In this document: piece by piece, positions 7,568 through 16,496 of the stretch
How the letters are laid out: each line of letters starts with the position of its first letter
How positions within the stretch are numbered: position 1 is the stretch's first letter
Assembly (NCBI RefSeq): GCF_029948125.1
Contig: NZ_JASAMB010000001.1
Coordinates: forward strand, 62,001 to 126,000
Source: Catellatospora sp. KI3
Lineage (GTDB): Bacteria > Actinomycetota > Actinomycetes > Mycobacteriales > Micromonosporaceae
Length of the DNA: 64,000 nt
Direction: 5' to 3'
The notes under the pieces: generated by a model
Told to the model about the DNA's origin: nothing
Databases searched by the model: none
Seen by the model: the letters and a program-made list of their open reading frames with translations, nothing else
Program-made: the position numbers and the translations under genes

Positions 7568-8716
7568 TCAGTGCACTGGGGCCGCCGGGGCGGCGGTGGA
7601 GGCCGGGTCGGGACTCGGTGTGCGGTGGGCTTCAACCGTGATGACCGCGACGAGCAGGAGCGCGACGGCGCCCAGCTGCGCGACCGTGCTGGCCAGCCCG
7701 ATCGGAACCGTGGCGAGCACCGCGAAGGCGCCGATGAGCCGGTACCGGCGGCTGCCGATGCACAGGAAGTAGCGGAACAGCACGTCGCCGAGCAGGAAGA
7801 TCGCCACCCCACCCGCCAGCAGCAGCGCGTACGCCGGGTACAGGTGCCCCCCGGCGTACACCACCGCCTTCTTCACCCCGGCCGCGAACACGACCACGCC
7901 CAGCAGCAGCGGCACGTGCGCCCAGCCGAACGCGTGCAGCGCGGTGCGCCCGCGTCGGGCTGACGGCACCGAATCCAGGGCGTGCTCGGCCTTGACGTCG
8001 TCGCCGCCGAAGTACAGCCACCAGAGCAGGAACGACAGCACCAGGCCGAGCCCGGCGACGCCCAGCCGCGCCGGGGTGAGCTCCAGCCCGGCCGCCCCGG
8101 CCCCGATCGCGACGACGGACTCCCCCAGCGCGATGATCACGATCAGGCCGTGCCGCTCGACGAAGTGCGCCGAGGAGATGCTCCACTCCGACAGCGGATG
8201 CAGGTACGGCGAGACGGCCATGACCGCGATCGCGGCCACCCACAGCCCCACCCGCCACGGGCCGGTCACGATGCCGCCCGCGAGCACCAGGCCCGCGCTG
8301 AGCAGGTTCAGCGGGGCGAGTTGGCGCATCGCCGTGGGCGAGGCCCGCAGCAGCAGCCCGCTGTGGATGGCGTTGACTAGGAAGTAGCCGACGCCGAAGA
8401 CCCAGCCGCTGCCCGAGTACGCCCCGGGGACGGCCAGCGCGATCATCAGGAAGCCGAACATGCCGAGCAGCAGCAGCCCGCGCCGGACCTGGTCGGTGGG
8501 GGCCACGGTGTTGGTGAGCCAGGCGTACCCGTCGTACATCCACCAGATCATGAGCAGCAGCACCACGACGCGCCCGGCGGTGGACCAGTCAGGGTGACCG
8601 GCCAGGACCGCGGTCAGCTGGGTGACGGTGAAGACGAAGACCAGGTCGAAGAAGAGTTCCAGAGTGGACACGCGGACGACCGGCTCGCGGTCGACTCCCG
8701 TGGAGAGGTCGGTCAC
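7568..8716 (-). CDS. ltrA: low temperature requirement protein A (LtrA)
   Basis: This 382-aa polytopic membrane protein has around ten hydrophobic segments and the LtrA family signature near its start (STLELFFDLVFVFTVTQLTAVL) plus FVERHGLIVIIALGESVVAIG in the middle. LtrA was named from Listeria mutants unable to grow in the cold; its biochemical role is unknown. The start is GTG at 8716 with AGGA upstream. It begins 17 bases after the ftsK stop on the same strand, so cotranscription with ftsK is likely. Confidence 0.88.
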   Translation of the reverse strand: MTDLSTGVDREPVVRVSTLELFFDLVFVFTVTQLTAVLAGHPDWSTAGRVVVLLLMIWWMYDGYAWLTNTVAPTDQVRRGLLLLGMFGFLMIALAVPGAYSGSGWVFGVGYFLVNAIHSGLLLRASPTAMRQLAPLNLLSAGLVLAGGIVTGPWRVGLWVAAIAVMAVSPYLHPLSEWSISSAHFVERHGLIVIIALGESVVAIGAGAAGLELTPARLGVAGLGLVLSFLLWWLYFGGDDVKAEHALDSVPSARRGRTALHAFGWAHVPLLLGVVVFAAGVKKAVVYAGGHLYPAYALLLAGGVAIFLLGDVLFRYFLCIGSRRYRLIGAFAVLATVPIGLASTVAQLGAVALLLVAVITVEAHRTPSPDPASTAAPAAPVH

Positions 8717-8733
8717 CGCGCCATCCTAAGAGC

Positions 8734-11202
8734 TCACTCGTCCACGCCGAGGTCGGCCAGCACCTCCGCCAACTCGTCCGGCTTGATCAGCACCTCGCGG
8801 GCCTTGGAGCCCTCCGACGGTCCGACGATGCCGCGGGTCTCCATCAGATCCATCAGCCGCCCCGCCTTGGCGAAGCCGACCCGCAGCTTGCGCTGCAGCA
8901 TGCTGGTCGAGCCGAGCTGCGACACCACCACCAGCTCGACCGCCTGGATCAGCAGCTGCAGGTCGTCGCCGATCTCCTCGTCGACCTTCTTCTTGCCCTC
9001 GGTCGGCACGGCCAGCACCTCGGGCTTGAACTCCGGCTGGCGCTGCTGCTTGCAGAACGCGACGATGTCGTTGATCTCGTTCTCGGCGACCCACGAGCCC
9101 TGGATGCGCTGGGGCTTGCTGGCCCCCATCGGCAGGAACAGCGCGTCGCCGCGGCCGATCAGCTTCTCCGCGCCGGGCTGGTCCAGGATGACCCGCGAGT
9201 CGGCCAGCGAGCTGGTCGCGAACGCCAGCCGCGACGGCACGTTCGCCTTGATCAGACCGGTGACCACGTCGACCGAGGGCCGCTGCGTGGCCAGCACCAG
9301 GTGGATGCCGGCGGCGCGGGCCAGCTGGGTGATCCGCACGATCGAGTCCTCGACGTCGCGGGGGGCGACCATCATCAGGTCGGCCAGCTCGTCGACCACG
9401 ACCAGCAGATAGGGGTACGGCGTGAGCACGCGCTCCGAGCCCGGCGGCGGCTTGATCTGCCCCGCCCGCAGCTTGCGGTTGTAGTCGTCGATGTGGCGCA
9501 CCCCGGCCGCGGCCAGGTCGTCGTAGCGCATGTCCATCTCGCGCACGACCCACTCGAGGGCGTCGGCCGCCTTCTTCGGGTTGGTGACGATCGGGGTGAC
9601 CAGGTGCGGGATGCCCTCGTACGAGGTGAGCTCGACCCGCTTCGGGTCGACCAGCAGCAGCCGCACCTGGTCGGGCGTGGCCCGCACCAGGATCGACACC
9701 AGCAGCGAGTTGAGGCAGCTGCTCTTGCCGGCGCCGGTCGCGCCCGCGATGAGGATGTGCGGCATCTTCGCCAGGTTCGCCACCACGTAGCCGCCCTCGA
9801 TGTCCTTGCCCAGGGCCACCACCATCGGATGCGTCTCGCTGGTCGCGATCCGCGAGCGCAGCACGTCGCCCAGGGCGACGTCCTCGCGGTCGGTGTTGGG
9901 GATCTCCACGCCGACCGCGCTCTTGCCCGGGATCGGGCTGAGGATGCGCACGTCAGGGCTTTTCACCGCGTACGCGATGTTGCGGGACAGGGCGGTGATC
10001 CGCTCCACCTTCACCCCGAGCCCGAGCTCCACCTCGTACCGGGTGACCGTCGGGCCGCGGGTGAAGCCGGTGACGGCGGCGTCGACGTCGAACTGGTCGA
10101 ACACGTGCGCCAGCGCCGCGATGACCTCGTCGTTGGCCTTGGACCGGCTCTTGGCGGCCTCGCCGACCTTGAGCAGGTTCGGCGGCGGCAGCTGGTAGTC
10201 GCCGCCGAGGCTGGGCAGCAGCAGCTGCTCGGTCTTGGTCGGCGGCGGGGTGTGCTGCGGCGGCTCGGGGCGCTTGCGCGGCGGCTTGGGCAGCCGGTCG
10301 ATCGCGACGGTCTCGTGCTCCAGCAGTTCGGGGTCGAAGTCGTCGTCACCCGGCTCCGGCGGTGGGCTGAACGCCGCCGGCGCGGTGAGGCGCTTGCGGC
10401 GCGGCGCCGGGATCTCCTGCTGCTCGTCCTCGTCCGGCGGCGGCGCGCCGGTGCCCAGCATCAGGTCGCGGGCTGCGGCCAGCCGCTCCGGGATCTTGTT
10501 CACCGGCGTGGCCGTGACCACGAGCAGCCCGAACCCGAGCAGGATCAGCAGCAGCGGGATGGCCACCCAGCCCGTCACGGCGCTGTCGAGGCCGCCGCCC
10601 ACCAGCTTGCCGAGCAGGCCCCCGGCGTACTCCATCTGGATCGGGTCGACCGGGTGCTGCGCGATGTGCAGGATGCCGGTGCTGGACACCGCCAGCGCGG
10701 TCCAGCCGACGACGCCGCGGCCGCGCTGGGACGGGTCGGGCTCGGCGCGCATCGCCCGGATCGCCGACACCGCCAGCAGCAGCGGCAGCGCGGCGGCGGT
10801 CGCGCCGATGAAGAACCGGATCGTGGTGGCCAGCCAGGCGCCGAACGGTCCGGCACCCCCGCCCCAGATGGCGACCCCGAGCAGGATCGCGCCGCCCAGC
10901 ATGAGCAGGCCCACGCCGTCGCGGCGGTGCTCGGGATCGAGGTCGCGCGCCTTGGCCGCCTGGCTGCCGACCCCGCGGGCCATCCAGCCGACGCCGTGCG
11001 CCGCGGCCATCCATACCGCGCCCAGGCCGCGGCCGAGCAGGGCGACCGGGTTCACGGTCAGCCGCGGCCGCCGCGCGCGCGACCGGGCCGCGGGGCGCCG
11101 CGCCGGGGTGCTGCGGCCCGGCTGTCGGGTACGCGCAGCCGTCGCCTTCGTCGGCGTGGCAGCTCGACGACGGCTTGAGGAGGAGGTACTACGGCCCGCC
11201 AT
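8734..11202 (-). CDS. ftsK: FtsK/SpoIIIE DNA translocase
   Basis: The 822-aa protein is a septal DNA pump that clears chromosome from the division plane. The N-terminus is Arg/Thr-rich, followed by four hydrophobic helices (about residues 70-240), a Pro-rich linker, the motor domain with Walker [11 protein letters not shown] near residue 485 and Walker [14 protein letters not shown] near 600, and a C-terminal gamma winged helix ([24 protein letters not shown]). The length is typical for actinobacterial FtsK. The ATG at 11202 is the frame start, with only a weak upstream GTGAGG. The conserved neighbours rnj and dapA lie upstream. Confidence 0.96.
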   Translation of the reverse strand: MAGRSTSSSSRRRAATPTKATAARTRQPGRSTPARRPAARSRARRPRLTVNPVALLGRGLGAVWMAAAHGVGWMARGVGSQAAKARDLDPEHRRDGVGLLMLGGAILLGVAIWGGGAGPFGAWLATTIRFFIGATAAALPLLLAVSAIRAMRAEPDPSQRGRGVVGWTALAVSSTGILHIAQHPVDPIQMEYAGGLLGKLVGGGLDSAVTGWVAIPLLLILLGFGLLVVTATPVNKIPERLAAARDLMLGTGAPPPDEDEQQEIPAPRRKRLTAPAAFSPPPEPGDDDFDPELLEHETVAIDRLPKPPRKRPEPPQHTPPPTKTEQLLLPSLGGDYQLPPPNLLKVGEAAKSRSKANDEVIAALAHVFDQFDVDAAVTGFTRGPTVTRYEVELGLGVKVERITALSRNIAYAVKSPDVRILSPIPGKSAVGVEIPNTDREDVALGDVLRSRIATSETHPMVVALGKDIEGGYVVANLAKMPHILIAGATGAGKSSCLNSLLVSILVRATPDQVRLLLVDPKRVELTSYEGIPHLVTPIVTNPKKAADALEWVVREMDMRYDDLAAAGVRHIDDYNRKLRAGQIKPPPGSERVLTPYPYLLVVVDELADLMMVAPRDVEDSIVRITQLARAAGIHLVLATQRPSVDVVTGLIKANVPSRLAFATSSLADSRVILDQPGAEKLIGRGDALFLPMGASKPQRIQGSWVAENEINDIVAFCKQQRQPEFKPEVLAVPTEGKKKVDEEIGDDLQLLIQAVELVVVSQLGSTSMLQRKLRVGFAKAGRLMDLMETRGIVGPSEGSKAREVLIKPDELAEVLADLGVDE

Positions 11203-11281
11203 GCCTCACACGGTAGTGGAGATCATCGACAACTCCTCGCTTTTGGAGTCGTGTCTCCGGGTCCAACTCGGACCCCACCCG

Positions 11282-11323
11282 CCCGTGCCGCACGGGCGCC
11301 CGGCCGGATGGGGCGGGCGCCCG
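11282..11323 (-). terminator. hairpin terminator after rnj
   Basis: A CGGGCGCCC / GGGCGCCCG stem (11293-11301 with 11315-11323) and an overlapping CCCGTG-CCG-CACGGG stem (11282-11296) begin 14 bases after the rnj stop and precede ftsK. The two stems share bases and so exclude each other. No U-tract follows, as is common in high-GC actinobacteria. Confidence 0.5.
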
Positions 11324-11336
11324 GGTCGGGAGGCGG

Positions 11337-13046
11337 TCAGACCTCCAGGACGGTGGGGACGATCATCGGGCGGCGGCGGTAGGCCTCGTTGACCCAGCGG
11401 CCGACCACGCGCCGGACGATCTGCTGGAGCTGGTGTGAATCGGTGACGCCCTCCAGGGCGGCCTTGTCCAGCGCGTCGGTGACCAGCGGCAGGGCCGGGT
11501 CGAACGCGGCCGGGTCCTCGGAGAAGCCCTTGGCCGACAGCATCGGCCCGCCGACGACCTTGCCGGTGACCGAGTCGACGACCACGGTGACGGCGATGAA
11601 GCCGCCGTCACCGAGCACGCGGCGCTCGGTGAGCAGGCTCTCGCCGACGTCGCCGATGGCCAGGCCGTCGACGTAGACGTACCGGCTCTTCACGTGGCCG
11701 ACGAGCTTGGCGTGGCCCTCGACCAGGTCGACGACGTCACCGTCCTCGCACAGCACCACCCGGTCGGCCTGCACGCCCGACTCGACGCCGAGGCGGGCGT
11801 GGGCGCGCAGGTGGCGCCACTCGCCGTGCACCGGCATCAGGTTGCTGGGCTTGACCACGTTCAGCAGGTACAGCAGCTCCCCCGCCGGGGCGTGCCCGCT
11901 GACGTGCACCTTCGCCACGTCCTTGTGGATCACGGTGGCGCCGGCGCGGGCGAGTTGGTTGATCACCCGGTACACGCTGGTCTCGTTGCCGGGCACCAGC
12001 GAACTGGCCAGCACCACGGTGTCGCCGGGGGCGATCGTGATGTGGCGGTGGTCGCCGGTGGCCATCCGGCCCAGGGCGCTCATCGGCTCGCCCTGCGACC
12101 CGGTCGACATCAGCACGATCTCGTCCGGCGGCAGGTTGGCCGCGTCCTCCAGGTTGACCACCTGGTGCGCCTTGACCCGCAGCAGGCCGAGGTCGCGGGC
12201 GATGCCCATGTTGCGGACCATGCTGCGGCCGATGAGGGCGACCTTGCGGCCGTTCTCCTCGGCGGCGTCGAGCACCTGCTGCACCCGGTGCACGTGCGAG
12301 GCGAACGAGGCCACGATGATGCGGCCCTTCGCCTTGTGGAAGATCGAGCCCAGCACCGGGCCGATCTCCTTCTCCGGGGTGACGAAGCCGGGGATCTCGG
12401 CGTTGGTCGAGTCCGACAGCAGCAGGTCGACGCCCTCGGCGCCCAGCCGCGCGAACCCGGCCAGGTCGGTGATGCGCCCGTCCAGCGGCAGCTGGTCCAT
12501 CTTGAAGTCGCCGGTGTGCAGCACCAGCCCCGCCTCGGTGCGGATGGCCACGGCCAGCGCGTCCGGGATGGAGTGGTTCACCGCGAAGAACTCCAGCTCG
12601 AACGGGCCGAGCCGCTCGCGCTGGCCCTCGGCCACGGTCAGCGTGTACGGCGTGATGCGCCGCTCGGCCAGCTTCGCCTCGATCAGCGCCAGCGTGAACT
12701 GCGAGCCCACCAGCGGGATGTCGCTCTTGTGGGCGAGCAGGTACGGCACCGCGCCGATGTGGTCCTCGTGGCCGTGCGTGAGCACGATCGCCTGCACGTC
12801 CTCCAGGCGGTCCAGGATCGGGGCGAAGTCGGGCAGGATCAGGTCCACGCCCGGCTGGTCGGCGGTGTCGGGGAACAGGACCCCGCAGTCGACGACGAGC
12901 AGCTTGCCCCCGAACTCGAACACGGTCATGTTCCGGCCGATGGCGCCCAACCCGCCCAGCGGGATGATGCGCAGGCCGCCCTCAGGCAGCGGCGGCGGTG
13001 TGCCCAGATTGGCGCCACGCACCGCGTCGAAATTCGCTGCGGTCAA
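11337..13046 (-). CDS. rnj: ribonuclease J
   Basis: RNase J is a metallo-beta-lactamase-fold endo- and 5'-exoribonuclease of mRNA decay and rRNA maturation. The 569-aa protein shows VLTHGHEDHIGAVPYLL near residue 85 (metal ligands), HTGDFKMDQLP, SDSTNAEIPGF, ASFASHVHRVQQV in the beta-CASP domain and VSGHAPAGELLYLLN, then the C-terminal domain. The start is a TTG at 13046, supported by a strong AAGGAG seven bases upstream and by the family N-terminus. A 96-base spacer separates it from dapA, the usual upstream partner. Confidence 0.96.
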   Translation of the reverse strand: MTAANFDAVRGANLGTPPPLPEGGLRIIPLGGLGAIGRNMTVFEFGGKLLVVDCGVLFPDTADQPGVDLILPDFAPILDRLEDVQAIVLTHGHEDHIGAVPYLLAHKSDIPLVGSQFTLALIEAKLAERRITPYTLTVAEGQRERLGPFELEFFAVNHSIPDALAVAIRTEAGLVLHTGDFKMDQLPLDGRITDLAGFARLGAEGVDLLLSDSTNAEIPGFVTPEKEIGPVLGSIFHKAKGRIIVASFASHVHRVQQVLDAAEENGRKVALIGRSMVRNMGIARDLGLLRVKAHQVVNLEDAANLPPDEIVLMSTGSQGEPMSALGRMATGDHRHITIAPGDTVVLASSLVPGNETSVYRVINQLARAGATVIHKDVAKVHVSGHAPAGELLYLLNVVKPSNLMPVHGEWRHLRAHARLGVESGVQADRVVLCEDGDVVDLVEGHAKLVGHVKSRYVYVDGLAIGDVGESLLTERRVLGDGGFIAVTVVVDSVTGKVVGGPMLSAKGFSEDPAAFDPALPLVTDALDKAALEGVTDSHQLQQIVRRVVGRWVNEAYRRRPMIVPTVLEV

Positions 13047-13142
13047 TTATCTCTCCTTCGGGCTTGGCGACCTCGATATGCCGCCAATTCGTCGGCACGC
13101 GGGGCGTGCCGTCCTGCTGGCGGCTCGGCGCCGCCGGTACGT

Positions 13143-14045
13143 CTAGAACGCCGCGCCCGCCGCCGCGCAGTCGGTGCGCAGCTGGGCCAGCTCGGCCTCG
13201 ACCGCGTCCACCAGGGGCGAGCGCACCGGTCCCGCCGGCAGCCCCTTGGCGTTCAGCGCGGCCTTGGTCAGGATCGTCCCCGCGGTCCGGAAGATGCCGG
13301 TGAACAGCGGCAGCAGCTGCCGGTGCAGGCGCAGCGCGGTGGCGGTGTCGCCCCGCTCGTACGCCTCGATCATCTCCTTGGTGGCGGGCCCGATCAGGTG
13401 GGTCGAGGTGCCGACCACGCCCACCGCGCCGACCGACAGCAGCGGCAGCGTGTTGGCGTCGTCGCCGGAGTAGAAGGCCAGCCCGGTGTCGCGCATGACC
13501 CAGGAGGCCGCGGTCAGGTCGCCCTTGGCGTCCTTCACCGCCACGATGCGCTCGTGCTGCGCCACCCGCCGGAACGTGTCCGTGGTGATCGCCGTGCCGG
13601 TGCGGTGCGGGATGTCGTACAGCATGATCGGCAGTTCGGTGGCGTCGGCCACCGCCAGGAAGTGCCGCTCGACGCCGGCCTGCGGCGGCCGGGAGTAGTA
13701 CGGCGTGACGAGCAGCAGGCCGTGCGCGCCGGCCCGCTCCGCACCGCGGGCCAGCTCGATCGTGTGGTGCGTGTCGAAGGTGCCGACCCCGGCCAGGACC
13801 CGCACCCGGTCGCCGACGGCCTCGACCACGGCGCGCACGAGAGTCTCCTTCTCGGCGTCGGTGGTGGTCGGCGACTCACCGGCGGTGCCGTTGATGACCA
13901 ACGCGTCGTTGCGCTGCTCGTCCACGAGGTACGCGGCAAGCTTGGCGGCTCCGTCGACGTCGAGGGAGCCGTCCTGGCGGAACGGGGTGACCATCGCGGT
14001 GATCAGGCGGCCGAAGGGCCGGTGAGCGTCGTACGTCATGCACAC
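13143..14045 (-). CDS. dapA: 4-hydroxy-tetrahydrodipicolinate synthase
   Basis: DapA condenses pyruvate with aspartate semialdehyde, the first committed step to diaminopimelate and lysine. In the 300-aa barrel the Schiff-base lysine is in VAVKDAKGD (about residue 167), the proton-relay tyrosine in MLYDIPHRTG (about 141), and the substrate-binding GTAGESPT motif is near residue 50. ATG at 14039 (MTYDAHRPFGRLITAMVTPF) is an alternative start two codons inside. It lies between thyX and rnj; dapB is separate at 21159. The thyX-dapA-rnj order is conserved in actinobacteria. Confidence 0.96.
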   Translation of the reverse strand: MCMTYDAHRPFGRLITAMVTPFRQDGSLDVDGAAKLAAYLVDEQRNDALVINGTAGESPTTTDAEKETLVRAVVEAVGDRVRVLAGVGTFDTHHTIELARGAERAGAHGLLLVTPYYSRPPQAGVERHFLAVADATELPIMLYDIPHRTGTAITTDTFRRVAQHERIVAVKDAKGDLTAASWVMRDTGLAFYSGDDANTLPLLSVGAVGVVGTSTHLIGPATKEMIEAYERGDTATALRLHRQLLPLFTGIFRTAGTILTKAALNAKGLPAGPVRSPLVDAVEAELAQLRTDCAAAGAAF

Positions 14046-14080
14046 AACCTAGCGGAATACCGTACGCGGCATCCCTGGCC

Positions 14081-14833
14081 TCAGGACTCCCAGGTGAAGG
14101 CACTGGAGGCGATCTCCGTGCCGTCCGGCAGCGCGCCGATGGTGAAATCGCCGAACACGTTCGGCGCGAGCTGCTGCAGGTGGCGCAGCGTCGCCACGGC
14201 CAGCTCGCGGATCTCGACGTCGGCGTGCTCGGTGGCGCGCATGGCGATGAAGTGGCGCCAGGCGCGGTAGTTGCCGGTGACCACGATCCGGGTCTCGGTG
14301 GCGTTGGGCAGCACCGAGCGGGCCGCCTGCCGGGCCTGCTTGCGCCGCAGGGTCGCGTTGGGCACGTCGGCGAAGGTCGCCTCCAGCCCCTCCAGCAGCT
14401 CGTTGTACGCCCGCACGGCGGCCTCGCTGGCCTCGACGAACTTCTTGTGCAGCTCCGGGTTGGCCGCGATCACCTCGGGCTCGACCATGGCCGCGTCACG
14501 CTCGGGCACGTAGCGCTGCGAGAGCTGGGAGTACGAGAAGTGCCGGTGCCGGATCAGCTCGTGCGTGAATGAACGTGACACCCCGGTGAAGTAGAACGTC
14601 GCCGTGCCGTGCTCCAGCACCGACAGGTGCCCCACCTCGAGGATGTGCTTCAGGTAGCCCGCGTTGGTGGCGGTGACCGGGTTCGGCTTGGTCCAGGACT
14701 GGTAGCAGGCCCGGCCGGCGAACTCCGCCAGCGCCTGGCCGCCGTCGGCGTCGGTGTCCCACTCCACGTCGGCCGGGGCCTGGAAGTTCGTCCACGCGAT
14801 CAACTGCACCGAAGGCTTCACCATCTCAGTCAC
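14081..14833 (-). CDS. thyX: flavin-dependent thymidylate synthase ThyX
   Basis: ThyX methylates dUMP to dTMP using FAD, NADPH and methylene-tetrahydrofolate. The signature [14 protein letters not shown] sits near residue 91, and the flanking sequences [17 protein letters not shown] and [19 protein letters not shown] closely follow mycobacterial ThyX. GTG at 14833 is chosen because it gives 250 aa, the usual length; the frame could begin at GTG 14890, but that 19-codon extension has no family similarity and approaches the TGACGTCA array. AGGAT lies upstream. The divergent RHH gene shares the intergenic region. Confidence 0.94.
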   Translation of the reverse strand: MTEMVKPSVQLIAWTNFQAPADVEWDTDADGGQALAEFAGRACYQSWTKPNPVTATNAGYLKHILEVGHLSVLEHGTATFYFTGVSRSFTHELIRHRHFSYSQLSQRYVPERDAAMVEPEVIAANPELHKKFVEASEAAVRAYNELLEGLEATFADVPNATLRRKQARQAARSVLPNATETRIVVTGNYRAWRHFIAMRATEHADVEIRELAVATLRHLQQLAPNVFGDFTIGALPDGTEIASSAFTWES

Positions 14834-14913
14834 AACGGCTGATCCTAGTGGATCGTCGGCTTCTGGCTGCTCGGGGGGCATGAGCGTCACTCGCGCGAGG
14901 ATGACGCCACCTT

Positions 14914-14977
14914 TGACGTCACTGCCGTCGCTATGACGTCATAACTGACACTTGCGCGACGTCACTCATGACGTCAT
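14914..14977 (+). promoter_or_regulatory. cluster of TGACGTCA palindromes (operator array)
   Basis: Perfect TGACGTCA sites occur at 14914-14921, 14934-14941 and 14969-14976; the last two extend to ATGACGTCAT. A one-mismatch CGACGTCA lies at 14957-14964. Centres are spaced 20, 23 and 12 bases. Partial sites (ATGACGCCA at 14901, GTGTCATG at the start codon) flank them. Tandem short palindromes are the usual target of ribbon-helix-helix repressors, and the gene 10 bases downstream encodes an RHH protein, so autoregulation is inferred. The array also lies upstream of the divergent thyX. Confidence 0.6.
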
Positions 14978-14986
14978 AGTGGTGTC

Positions 14987-15472
14987 ATGGACCTGTCCCC
15001 GTACCTCGACTCGCTCCGGCGGGATCTGGCCGCGACCGCCGCGCCCGGCGGCGAGCAAGCCGCCCGCGTGGCCGACCTGCTCGCCACCGCCCTGGACGCC
15101 TCGGCCCGGCTGTGCCTGATCGAGGTGCTCGCCGACGCCACCGCGGAGATCACCACCAAGCTCGACGGCGCCACCGTCGAGGTCCGCCTGCGCGGCCGCG
15201 AGGCCGACCTGGTCGTCACCACGACCGCACCCCTGGCCGAGGCGCCCGAGCCCGCACCGGCCGCACCCATCGCCGACGGCGGCGACCTCACCCGGCTCAC
15301 CCTGCGCCTGCCCGAGGGGCTCAAGGAGGGCGTCGAGCGGGCGGCGGCCGCCGAGGGCGTCTCCGTCAACGCCTGGCTCGTCCGGGCCACCGCCAACGCG
15401 CTGCGCGGGCCGGTGCCCGCACCCCCGACCACCCACCACGGGCGCCGGATCACCGGCTTCGCCCAGGCCTGA
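14987..15472 (+). CDS. ribbon-helix-helix (HicB/Arc-like) DNA-binding protein
   Basis: This 161-aa protein has an N-terminal helical domain (DLSPYLDSLRRDL to about residue 60), a short strand-rich segment (GATVEVRLRGREADLVV), an Ala/Pro linker and a C-terminal RHH domain (TRLTLRLPEGLKEGVERAAAAEGVSVNAWLVRATANALR, about residues 103-141). Such proteins are often labelled HicB-family antitoxins, but no HicA-like toxin gene is adjacent. There is no convincing Shine-Dalgarno at the ATG, and the final TGACGTCA site ends 10 bases upstream. The next gene, DUF4097, starts 17 bases after the stop, indicating an operon. Confidence 0.75.
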   Translation: MDLSPYLDSLRRDLAATAAPGGEQAARVADLLATALDASARLCLIEVLADATAEITTKLDGATVEVRLRGREADLVVTTTAPLAEAPEPAPAAPIADGGDLTRLTLRLPEGLKEGVERAAAAEGVSVNAWLVRATANALRGPVPAPPTTHHGRRITGFAQA

Positions 15473-15489
15473 CCGGCAAGGAGCCGACG

Positions 15490-16290
15490 ATGAACCGCGA
15501 GTTCCCCTGCAACGGCACCATCCGCGCCGACCTGAAGATGGCCGCCGGCCGCCTCGAGGTCGTGGCCGCCGACCGCCAGACCGCCACCGTCAGCATCACC
15601 CCGCTCGACAGCAGCGAGGCCAGCGCCCAGGCCGTCGAGGAGTGCCGGGTGGAGATGGTCGACGGCCGGCGCCTGCTGGTCAACGCCCCCGAGCACGGCG
15701 GCTGGCGCCTGTTCCGCCGCGCGAAGCTGCTGGTCCGCGTCGAGATGCCGGCCGACAGCGCGCTGAGCGTCCACGTCGCCTCGGCCGACGCGACCATCAC
15801 CGGCCGGTTCCACGACGTCGTGGTGAACACCGCCAGCGGCGACGTCGAGGTGGAGCGCGTCACCGGCGACACCAGCGTCAACACCGCCAGCGGCGACGTC
15901 CGGCTGGGCGAGGTCGGCGGCGCGCTGCGGGTCAAGAGCGCCTCCGGCGACGTCCGTGCCGGGCACGTCGGCGGCGAGATCACGGTGCACACGGCCAGCG
16001 GCGACGTCGAGATCGGCGGCGCGGCCCGGGACGCCAAGGTCAGCACCGCCTCCGGCGACGTCTCGTTCGGGATCACCCGGCAGGGCGAGATCCGCGTCAA
16101 CACCGCGAGCGGCGACGTCGCGATCGGCGTCGCGGCCGGCACGGGGGTATGGCTCGACGTGAACACCGCCTCCGGGCGCACCGCCAGCGACCTGTCCATG
16201 CCCGGTACGCCCGGGGCGGCGGGCCACAGCCTCACCATCAAGACCCGTACCGCCAGCGGCGACGTCACCCTGCGCCGCGTCGACGCCTGA
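15490..16290 (+). CDS. DUF4097 beta-strand repeat protein
   Basis: The 266-aa product is a DUF4097 protein, predicted to form a right-handed beta-helix or stacked beta-repeat similar to polymer-forming bactofilin-like and adhesin folds. The repeat unit VNTASGDVxx occurs eight times from about residue 115 to the end (VNTASGDVEV, VNTASGDVRL, VKSASGDVRA, VHTASGDVEI and so on); the seventh is degenerate (VNTASGRTAS). No signal peptide or membrane helix is seen, so it is probably cytosolic. The ATG at 15490 has a strong AAGGAG upstream, deciding the start over a longer frame. Function unknown; pairing with the upstream RHH gene is recurrent in actinobacteria. Confidence 0.8.
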   Translation: MNREFPCNGTIRADLKMAAGRLEVVAADRQTATVSITPLDSSEASAQAVEECRVEMVDGRRLLVNAPEHGGWRLFRRAKLLVRVEMPADSALSVHVASADATITGRFHDVVVNTASGDVEVERVTGDTSVNTASGDVRLGEVGGALRVKSASGDVRAGHVGGEITVHTASGDVEIGGAARDAKVSTASGDVSFGITRQGEIRVNTASGDVAIGVAAGTGVWLDVNTASGRTASDLSMPGTPGAAGHSLTIKTRTASGDVTLRRVDA

Positions 16291-16383
16291 CCCGCGACGC
16301 CGGGAGCGGCCGCCTCCTCCCGCCCCGGCGACCGCACCCCCCGGCCCCGGCTGGCCCAGCCGCCGACCACCCCGCTTTGAATC

Positions 16384-16442
16384 GACGCTGGCCTATCTAG
16401 AAGACGATTCCGTCGAGTTCGTCTTCTAGATAGGCCAGCGTC
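16384..16442. repeat. family C 59-bp hairpin element, copy 1
   Basis: Perfect 24-bp arms begin GACGCTGGCCTATCTAG and are separated by an 11-base loop. Copies of exactly 59 bp occur at 21046, 48840 and 56949. This one lies between the convergent DUF4097 and DUF2752 genes and would terminate both transcripts. The arms are less GC-rich than the surroundings. Confidence 0.85.
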
Positions 16443-16496
16443 AATGCCAAGGCGGGCGGGAGCAGGGGCGCTCCGTCGCCGCGGGGCCAGGGCCGG

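Noticed and set aside
11694-14270. 858-codon plus-strand frame opposite rnj and dapA
   Set aside because: Both minus-strand genes are certain and the plus frame shows only His/Gly/Arg shadow composition.
14987-15472. HicAB toxin-antitoxin system
   Set aside because: The RHH domain resembles HicB, but no HicA-like small RNA-binding toxin gene is present on either side; the partner is a DUF4097 protein.
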